The notes below the pieces were generated by a model, which saw nothing but the letters and a program-made list of their open reading frames with translations, was not told where the DNA came from and ran no database searches. Positions 15,680 to 20,883 of a stretch of DNA of 20,883 bases are shown here, piece by piece; the first letter of the stretch is position 1, and the number at the start of each line of letters is the position of its first letter. The DNA is from an uncultured Bacillota bacterium (GTDB lineage: Bacteria > Bacillota_I > Bacilli_A > RFN20 > CAG-826). The position numbers were made by a program, and so were the translations under genes. The DNA lies in contig CALEHV010000048.1 in NCBI GenBank assembly GCA_937876465.1, positions 1-20,883 of the forward strand, read 5' to 3'.

Positions 15680-16360
15680 ATGGCTACTAAAGTTACCAAA
15701 GAGATGTATCTAAAAACCGTTGAAAACAATAGCAAAATTCAAAATTTGCAGATAATAAGAAATGCAGATTTTTTAACAAACCCTATTGAAATTATCAAAA
15801 ACAATGTCTACATATTGATCAATTATGTTGAAAAAGAAATATTAACTGGGAAAAGGCGGTTTAAAATGAATACGCTTTTAGTAACATATATTTTTAATGC
15901 CCTTGAAAGTTTTAGTGCTTTTAAAGATAAGAAAATGAAATTGATTAATAAATCAAAGATTACTGAAGAAGAGAAGAATATTTTAAGAAACGCGATGTAT
16001 GATATTGAAGGAACTGATGACAATCCTAAAACACTCAAGATTTTAAACACAATTAGAAATCATTTTCACCATCACTATATAAAAGATATTCAACTAAACA
16101 CAACTTTTAATCAAAATGAAGTAAAACGTGAGTTGCTGATAGAAGAGCATTCGATTATTCCTATGCTGAAAACTGCTGTAAATGATGCGCAAAGAATTAA
16201 AGATGAAATTAATAGGAAAATCGATGAATTAATAGGATCATATAACATGCGTGATAATATTTTAAAATTCAACGCATACTGCAGATCAAATGGTATGATG
16301 GAAAAAGTATTTCTTTTATTCCCGGAAGAAACAGAAGAAGAACTTGCTCTATATTGTTGA
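15680..16360 (+). CDS. unrecognised helical protein with HEPN-like RxxxxH motif, 226 aa
   Basis: I do not recognise a named family. The protein is hydrophilic and probably all-helical. At residues 126-132 it reads RNHFHHH within ILNTIRNHFHHHYIKD, fitting the HEPN ribonuclease motif R-x4-H (Arg126, His131), which normally lies after a long helix as here. If real it would be an RNase effector of a defence or toxin-antitoxin type; a plain HTH-free helical protein is the alternative. It stands alone between the recombinase relic and the copied glycosyltransferase end, 35 bp before the latter. No L hairpin and no good Shine-Dalgarno precede it, unlike the other defence genes here, so it may have come in with the mobile-element remnants. 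Confidence 0.45.
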   Translation: MATKVTKEMYLKTVENNSKIQNLQIIRNADFLTNPIEIIKNNVYILINYVEKEILTGKRRFKMNTLLVTYIFNALESFSAFKDKKMKLINKSKITEEEKNILRNAMYDIEGTDDNPKTLKILNTIRNHFHHHYIKDIQLNTTFNQNEVKRELLIEEHSIIPMLKTAVNDAQRIKDEINRKIDELIGSYNMRDNILKFNAYCRSNGMMEKVFLLFPEETEEELALYC

Positions 16361-16395
16361 TCCCTTTGTATTAGTTTAGTCGGAAACATTTTACC

Positions 16396-16907
16396 GAGAC
16401 ACCATTATTAGAGCAGCTCCCTTATTAAAAGATGATAATAGATTTAAATTCTATATTGTTGGCAGTGGAAGCGAACTTGATAATGTTAAAAAACTTGCTG
16501 AAGAGTTAAATGCAAGTAATGTATATTCTATGGCCAAAAGCATTTATCTGAAATGCCAAAGATGTATGCTTTAGTTGATACTATGTTAGTAACTTTAGAA
16601 GATAAATCGTATGCAAACACGACTATACCTGGGAAGGTTCAATCCTATATGGCTGCAGGCAAGCCAATCATTGCTTCTATTAATGGAAGTACAGCTAACT
16701 TTATTAAAGAAAATAATATTGGTTATTTTTGCGAATCTGGAGATTACAAACAATTAGCAGAATTAATTAAGAATTTAGAAATAAATAAATTAAAATAATT
16801 TATTATTATTTCTAAGAAAAGATACTTTAAAAAGTACAGCATAGATTTTTTTATATTTTCGTTGTTGAATCACGTTAAGACTGTCGTTGCTTTATCACTT
16901 AGTAGTA
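16396..16907 (+). pseudogene. degraded 3' copy of the WbuB/WcaI-like glycosyltransferase gene
   Basis: Homology to the intact gene starts abruptly at AGACACCATTATTA (there at about 9946) and runs to the stop and beyond into the operator block. Shared segments include SEMPKMYAL, MLVTLEDKSYAN and IIASINGS. The copy lacks the N-terminal domain. It has an indel near 16530 and an in-frame stop at 16796-16798, so it cannot make the enzyme; an 81-codon frame (16553-16798) is only a fragment. Silent and replacement differences from the intact copy are many, so this is an old or horizontally acquired copy, not a recent duplication. Its role may be as a recombination border. Confidence 0.85.
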
Positions 16908-16957
16908 ACATTGATGATATATCAGTGATATATCTGCGTATATTGATATGATACAAT
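16905..16957 (+). promoter_or_regulatory. operator-like dyad and promoter of defence module 2
   Basis: This is the second copy of the 40-bp block: GATATATC, AGT, GATATATC (two self-complementary octamers). An extended -10 box, TG-A-TACAAT (16949-16957), follows; its -35 region (about 16929-16934) coincides with the second GATATATC. Expected RNA start is about 16964, giving a leader of about 87 bases. Bound protein here would repress. No regulator gene is recognised in the window. Confidence 0.45.
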
Positions 16958-16984
16958 ATAAGCGGGTTTAAATTTATAAATAAC

Positions 16985-17025
16985 AACAGTCGATATCGTT
17001 TAATAACCGTTAATGCGCGACTGTT
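16985..17025 (+). promoter_or_regulatory. leader hairpin L3
   Basis: AACAGTCG (16985-16992) pairs perfectly over 8 bp with CGACTGTT (17018-17025) around a 25-base loop containing TTTAATAACCGTTAATGCG. Compared with L1, stem bases changed on both arms and pairing is kept. It ends 25 bases before the HEPN gene start; the Shine-Dalgarno AAAAGGAG (17035-17042) lies outside the stem. Confidence 0.55.
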
Positions 17026-17050
17026 AACATTTTTAAAAGGAGTTAATCGA

Positions 17051-17935
17051 ATGGCATTTAAATTATGTTGCGACAATCCTAAAGTAAAAGAGTATTCATT
17101 AATTCAGGAATATATATCAAAAAGTACTAAATCAGAATTAATGGATTTAATTTTGTATTTGCCGGAAATGGAATCCTATCAATCATCTCATAATACCATA
17201 TACTCTATTGATACATATGACGATTATTTGTATAAATTATTTATGAACAAAATGTCATTAACCGATGAGGACATTAAATATATAGAATCATCGGAGCAAC
17301 CAATATCAGATAGACTAGATGGAGAATATTTTAAGGATAAAATTTGTACCTCATGTCAAAAATTGATATTTGACAAAAAAACAAAGAAAAATAAAGTTAT
17401 TGAAATATTTAGACATATAAGGAACTCGCTTTCTCATGGCTGTTTTAATGTCGTTGATGATATGTTTGTTGGATTTGATCGTCCTACTTTAAATGGGAGT
17501 AAGTATACCGCAGTAATAAAAGTAAAATATTTAAATTTGATTAATACGCTCAAAGAAATGGCTAATATAGATTCTTTGGAAAAAATATATAAAGGAGCTT
17601 TAAAAAATCTAGATTACGAGATACTGGATGAAAAAGAAGGTAGTTCATTTGCTGATTTATTTGTAAGAAAAAATGGGGTTTTATATTGTTTGAAATTTAA
17701 AAAATTTGAAGGAAGATATATTAATCAATTAGATGTTCAACAAGTAATACACGATTTAAGACAAATAGATAGAACAAATTTTATTTTTGTTCTTGTTGTT
17801 GATTCAACATACACTAATGCAAAGATTAATTCTTATGTACTCAACGAACATATTTCTATTCTTGATAAAAAGTTTATTAAGGAAATGTTGGAAGGCAGAG
17901 ATGTATTAAAAGAATTGGCTGATGCTCAGATTTAA
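17051..17935 (+). CDS. HEPN domain protein fused to Mrr/PD-(D/E)XK-like domain, 294 aa
   Basis: The N-terminal about 170 residues are helical and carry the HEPN ribonuclease motif in FRHIRNSLSHGCF (Arg124-x4-His129). The C-terminal part (about 185-285) resembles an Mrr-like restriction fold: GSSFADLFV (Asp202), VLYCLKFKKF (Lys217), INQLDVQQVIHDLRQID, then FIFVLVVD and ISILDKKFIKEML. Where nuclease families have E/Q-x-K, this has K215-F-K217, a change one G-to-A step could make; the domain may bind rather than cut DNA. I infer an abortive-infection type effector with RNase and nucleic-acid-sensing parts. ATG 17051 has an ideal Shine-Dalgarno 8 bases before it. The L3 leader precedes it and T3 follows. 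Confidence 0.55.
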   Translation: MAFKLCCDNPKVKEYSLIQEYISKSTKSELMDLILYLPEMESYQSSHNTIYSIDTYDDYLYKLFMNKMSLTDEDIKYIESSEQPISDRLDGEYFKDKICTSCQKLIFDKKTKKNKVIEIFRHIRNSLSHGCFNVVDDMFVGFDRPTLNGSKYTAVIKVKYLNLINTLKEMANIDSLEKIYKGALKNLDYEILDEKEGSSFADLFVRKNGVLYCLKFKKFEGRYINQLDVQQVIHDLRQIDRTNFIFVLVVDSTYTNAKINSYVLNEHISILDKKFIKEMLEGRDVLKELADAQI

Positions 17936-17943
17936 TCATTAAC

Positions 17944-17974
17944 CTTAAATAATTATTGTGATTTGAGTTCAAAG
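17944..17974 (+). repeat. partial element T3 (first hairpin only)
   Basis: CTTAAAT (17944-17950), the 10-base loop AATTATTGTG and ATTTGAG (17961-17967), followed by CAAAG (17970-17974), match the beginnings of T1 and T2; one pair is a G-T wobble. The terminator half is absent; instead the Shine-Dalgarno of the TrlF-like gene (ACGGAGG, 17977-17983) follows. So here the element forms a 5' leader 24 bases before a start codon. Confidence 0.5.
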
Positions 17975-17990
17975 AAACGGAGGATAACAA

Positions 17991-18386
17991 ATGAGCAATA
18001 TTAAGGATCTTAAATGGCTTTTATGTGATATGCATTTGCACTCATATTATTCAAAAAAATATAAACCGAATGATGATGTAATAGATATGCCAGCAAATGA
18101 GTTTGTCGATTCTTTGCAAGTTAAAGGTAAAAGTGTCGAAGTATTTAGCATTACAGATCATAATTATTTTTCAAAAAAATATTACGATGAAATAGATTCC
18201 TATATTACTGATAAAGACATGAAAATTATTAATGGTACTGAATTGGATGTTTATATTGATCAAAGTGGTCTTGATTTTTTCAAGTTTGTATATATTTTTC
18301 AAATGATGTTGACAGGCAAAAGCTTGAGACAACTATTGATGATTTATACAAAAACAACGGTAAACCGGATTTACCTAAAATTTTGA
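17991..18386 (+). pseudogene. TrlF-like gene, fragment 1 (PHP domain, N-terminal part)
   Basis: A 131-codon frame. True homology ends near residue 96 (IDQSGLDF); the remaining residues are a frame-shifted tail. In the next frame the DNA reads FQVCIYFSNDVDRQKLETTI, then DLYKNNGKPDLPKILTELYK, joining fragment 2 smoothly. One extra T in the run at 18275-18280 repairs it. Holds the PHP motifs HLH, TDHN and GTE. Confidence 0.7.
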
Positions 18387-18838
18387 CTGAACTATACAAA
18401 TTAAAATGTAAGTTTATTGTTGTACCACATGGTAATAAAGAAAGAGGACTTCTAAATCATCGTTTTCTAAATAGTTTATCAGAACAAGATAAACATGATT
18501 TTTATAAGTATGCAATGTATAAGATTTATAATGCATTTGATGTTACGAATGTATTTTTTGAAAAAAATGAAAGATTTTGGGCTGCAGATTTTTATCAGTC
18601 CACAAAAGCATACGAGAAGATATTAAACGGATTATCAGAAGAGAAAAAAGAAGAAATTAATCTACATATCACTCAATTTCTGAAAGACTCTGAAAGCACA
18701 ATCTTAACCGAAGAGGAAAAAACAATTTTGCGTCATATAAAAAAATACGGTGGATATTTTGCTTATTTTTCATTTTCGGATTGGCATAATAAGAATCCTT
18801 ATAATCCTACTACCAACAATTTTATATTTGGATGCTAA
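18383..18838 (+). pseudogene. TrlF-like gene, fragment 2 (PHP domain, C-terminal part)
   Basis: A 151-codon frame whose coding really starts upstream near 18281. It holds VPHGNKERG and FSDWHN, the last PHP metal ligands. It ends at IFGC-stop; the +1 frame from 18831 reads DAKNMH, and the original frame then resumes as FEAFELATLDP at 18847. A base gained near 18830 and one lost in the T run at 18847-18849 would explain this. Confidence 0.65.
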
Positions 18839-18862
18839 GAATATGCATTTGAAGCATTCGAA

Positions 18863-19276
18863 TTGGCTACCTTAGATCCTACATCAAGAATTGAATATTC
18901 AAACGATGAAAATCATATCGATATACCAAATAATATTATTAGTGAAGTATCATTCGATATAGACGGAGAAAATAGAACAATTAGTTTTTCGCCAGGTTTA
19001 AATGCAATTGTTGGTAAAAGAGGAACCGGAAAATCATTGTTGCTTTCTGCTGTTAACAATTTGATAAATCAGAATTCAGAAAACGGTGCACTAAAAATCT
19101 ACAAAGATTTAAAAATTAGTAATGTTAAAGGAAAAAATAGAGGTGGAATAGATATATCAATGGGTGGTTTATCGTCTACTACAGTTTTGACTCAAGATCA
19201 AATCAAAGAAATTTTTGAAGATCCAAAAAAAGCACAAGATAAAATAGCTCAAATTTTAAAGATATTCCGAGCTTAG
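18863..19276 (+). pseudogene. TrlF-like gene, fragment 3 (ATPase Walker A part)
   Basis: Same frame as fragment 2, open after its stop. It has NAIVGKRGTGKSLLLSAV, the P-loop of an SMC/AAA-like ATPase, and TTVLTQDQIKEIF. The last codons (KIFRA-stop) are out of frame; reading one base over gives KDIPSLDLTPLNK, continuing into fragment 4. One A missing in the short A run near 19258-19260 explains the break. Confidence 0.65.
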
Positions 19277-19278
19277 AT

Positions 19279-20499
19279 TTGACGCCATTAAATAAAGTTT
19301 TACAAACTGCGCTAAAAGTTAAGCCTTTTAATGCGAATTATAAAAATTTAACATCAGATTTACTCAGTATTAAAAATGTATCAACTTATTCATTTGCTAA
19401 TTATTCTTTTTTAGATGATGTCAAAATCAAAGAGTACTATGCCAATATTATAAGTAATTTTAATTTGTTAATAAGTAAAGTATTAAATGATGGTTTAAAT
19501 GCAGATTTTTTGCTTAGCGAAAAAGACGCTATTGAAAAAGAGAAAATTACTTTACTTGAGATATACAAATTCTATAATCAAATGATTACAGAGCACAATT
19601 CTATAATTAAAGAATATAATTCCGCAAAATCTACTAATCAGATTTCGTTAAGGCAAAGTATTGATAATGCCAACAATGCCATAAGATTAATGACCGAAAA
19701 TTTTGAGATACAATTAAATTTTGAAAAATTGAAACATATGGTTAACAATTTTAAATTTGAAAAACCACCTGTAGAAATATTTCAAAAAGGAAAATACTTA
19801 TTTGTTACTTATTATGAATTGCCTATTAACATAAAAGAAGAGATTGGGCAAAAGATTTTTAATTGTGTTACATATTGTAACTCATATGAACATGTAGAAA
19901 AATATATCAAAAATGAAGGAAGTAATAAATTAAAAGCGTCATATAAATCGTTGGGTGATGAACTACAAAAATTCATCTCCAGTGAGACTTTTAAATATAA
20001 AAATGAATTTTATGAGATTGAAGATTTATCTGACAATGCAGATTATTCTACATTGATAAAAGATATGGATGATTTAAAAGATATGGTTGAACATTTAAAG
20101 ATAAAAAGTCTGTCAAAGAGCTCGCTTGGTGTAAAAAGTGTTGCATATTTAGATATGCTTTTTGAACTAGAGGATTCAATATTAATTTTAGATCAGCCGG
20201 AAGACAATATTGATAATGACTATATAAGTAAGTATCTTGTACCGAACATAAAACTTAAAAAGAAAATAAAACAATTGATATTTGTTACTCATAATCCTTC
20301 TGTAGCTGTTTATGGTGATGCTTTTAATTATATTTATGTAGAGAATGATGGAAAGATAAAATATACGAACTATTTAATAGAGAAGAATGATGATAAAGAA
20401 AAATTGATGAATATTTTAGAAGGTGGAAGAGGAAGTTTTTCAAATAGAAATCAAAAATTTGGTAATGTATTAGGAGATGAAGAATATGAAAATATGTAG
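19279..20499 (+). pseudogene. TrlF-like gene, fragment 4 (helical arm and Walker B part)
   Basis: A 406-codon frame; the TTG start is not a true start. Residues 40-230 are helical, fitting the SMC-like arm. The C-terminal part has SLSKSSLGVKSVAYLDMLFE, ILILDQPEDNIDNDYIS (Walker B) and FVTHNPSVAVYGDA (H-loop). The C-terminus overlaps the next small gene by 14 bp. Everything after the last break is intact, including the stop. Confidence 0.7.
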
Positions 20500-20752
20500 A
20501 ATATCTGATGAAATATGTTTAATAGAAAATGGAGTTACTGAGCCAATAGAAACTTATAATTTTTCAAAAGAAATTAATTTTGAAGGTTTGATGAAATTTC
20601 TTTTAGGAAAAAACTTAAAAGAAAAAGTTGATTTAGTTAATACGATAGATAACCCATCTTCAGAAGAGACAAATTTAATTAAAGTTATTGGTAGTCTAAT
20701 TAAATCTTACAATGCAAAAGTTGATGAATTAGAAAAATTTAAAATAGAATAG
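20486..20752 (+). CDS. small protein coupled to the TrlF-like gene, 88 aa
   Basis: I do not recognise a family. I prefer ATG 20486 to 20477, because the Shine-Dalgarno TAGGAG (20471-20476) touches 20477 but stands 9 bases before 20486. The gene overlaps the TrlF-like 3' end by 14 bp, so translation is coupled. The protein is acidic, with a small N-terminal beta-like part (MKICRISDEICLIENGV) and helical C-terminal part (LIKVIGSLIKSYNAKVDELE). The coupling suggests an accessory, sensor or immunity protein of the PHP-ATPase system. The frame is intact although the partner is broken. Confidence 0.55.
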   Translation: MKICRISDEICLIENGVTEPIETYNFSKEINFEGLMKFLLGKNLKEKVDLVNTIDNPSSEETNLIKVIGSLIKSYNAKVDELEKFKIE

Positions 20753-20763
20753 TAAATTTTGAA

Positions 20764-20883
20764 CTTAAATAATTCGTGTGATTTAGGGACAAAGAGAAGT
20801 TAATATCAAGTATTAAGAGGAGACAACGAATCTCCTCTTTTTAATATTAAATAATACTAGTGATTTGATATTGAACTTATTAG
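20764..20883 (+). repeat. conserved structured element T2 (copy 2, runs off window)
   Basis: First hairpin: CTTAAAT (20764-20770), 10-base loop, ATTTAGG (20781-20787). Then three nested stems: AAGTTAATATCA (20797-20808) with TGATATTGAACTT (20866-20878, one bulged G); AGTATTA (20809-20815) with TAATACT (20852-20858); and the terminator stem inside. It aligns with T1 along the whole visible length. It closes module 2, directly after the small gene. It may extend past the window. Confidence 0.65.
20816..20842 (+). terminator. rho-independent terminator inside T2
   Basis: AGAGGAGA (20816-20823), loop CAACGAA, TCTCCTCT (20831-20838), followed by TTTT (20839-20842). The stem is 8 bp and perfect; A20815-T20839 extends it. 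It would end the transcript of the HEPN, TrlF-like and small-protein genes. The matching place in T1 (14893-14917) has a weaker, partly mispaired stem but a seven-T run. Confidence 0.85.

Larger units (their letters stand above)
17991..20499 (+). pseudogene. TrlF-like PHP-ATPase gene, broken by single-base indels
   Basis: Read across the breaks this is one gene of about 836 codons. The N-terminal PHP phosphoesterase domain has DMHLHS, ITDHN, NGTELD, VPHGN and FSDWHN, all metal-binding motifs. An SMC-like ATPase follows: Walker A IVGKRGTGKS, Walker B ILILDQPEDNID and FVTHNPS. This order is that of TrlF-type AAA-like proteins found in defence islands. Breaks: a T lost in the T6 at 18275-18280; a pair of compensating shifts leaving a stop at 18836-18838; an A lost near 19260. 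Joining frames restores continuous, family-like sequence with no other stop. Either a very recent inactivation or assembly errors in homopolymers. The Shine-Dalgarno ACGGAGG is strong. Confidence 0.75.

Noticed and set aside
16111..16389. Minus-strand open frame of 92 codons
   Set aside because: It is opposite the 226-aa gene, with low-complexity, non-family sequence; it is a shadow.
10537..17025. Retron noncoding RNA or CRISPR array
   Set aside because: There is no reverse transcriptase or cas gene, and the repeats are not regularly spaced.
10537..20883. L and T elements as integron attC sites
   Set aside because: The folded, repeated layout is suggestive, but the GTTRRRY/RYYYAAC core pairs are absent and no integron integrase is seen.
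1..20883. tRNA and rRNA genes
   Set aside because: I saw no cloverleaf or rRNA sequence; this was by eye and not an exhaustive search.

Overview
This is an AT-rich bacterial chromosome segment. The codon use, the use of TGA as a normal stop and the gene families suggest a low-GC Bacillota or Bacilli/Mollicutes-like gut-type bacterium; no species can be named. The left half (about 1-10460) is a surface-polysaccharide locus. It follows the 3' end of a 4-alpha-glucanotransferase gene and a small membrane-protein gene. It holds a MurJ/Wzx-type flippase, an F420-hydrogenase-beta-like iron-sulfur protein, an O-antigen-polymerase/ligase-like membrane protein, three GT4-like glycosyltransferases, a polysaccharide pyruvyl transferase-like protein and a WbuB/WcaI-like glycosyltransferase. 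Its genes lie in blocks of changing orientation. Most lack a Shine-Dalgarno sequence, and one promoter seems to start transcription at the start codon.

The right half (about 10460-20883) is a defence island built of modules. Module 1 is a Gabija-like pair: an OLD-family ATPase/TOPRIM nuclease (GajA-like) and a compact UvrD-like helicase (GajB-like), followed by a HEPN/Toprim-family protein. A relic zone follows, with remains of a serine-recombinase module and perhaps an IS, and then a small protein with a HEPN-like RxxxxH motif. Module 2 is a HEPN protein fused to a possible Mrr/PD-(D/E)XK-like domain, then a PHP-ATPase gene of the TrlF type broken by single-base indels, then a small coupled ORF. 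Defence genes have strong Shine-Dalgarno sequences, unlike the polysaccharide genes.

The most notable signal is what joins the modules. Both modules start after the same sequence: the 3' end of the WbuB-like gene (intact at 9255-10457, a degraded copy at 16396-16907), a 40-bp block with a GATATATC dyad, a promoter, and a leader hairpin. A related hairpin also precedes the HEPN/Toprim gene. The three hairpins (L1 10537-10577, L2 13390-13435, L3 16985-17025) have different stem sequences that stay complementary, while the loop keeps AAC(C/T)GTTAATGCG. At the 3' side both modules end in a second conserved structured element (T1 14839-14957, T2 20764-20883), a nested inverted repeat around a terminator; its first hairpin alone (T3 17944-17974) sits before the TrlF-like gene. 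The layout is therefore polysaccharide gene end / operator / L / defence genes / T, present twice in tandem. I infer an integration or exchange hotspot where defence cassettes are swapped between shared borders. The L and T elements are, as far as I can recognise, undescribed.
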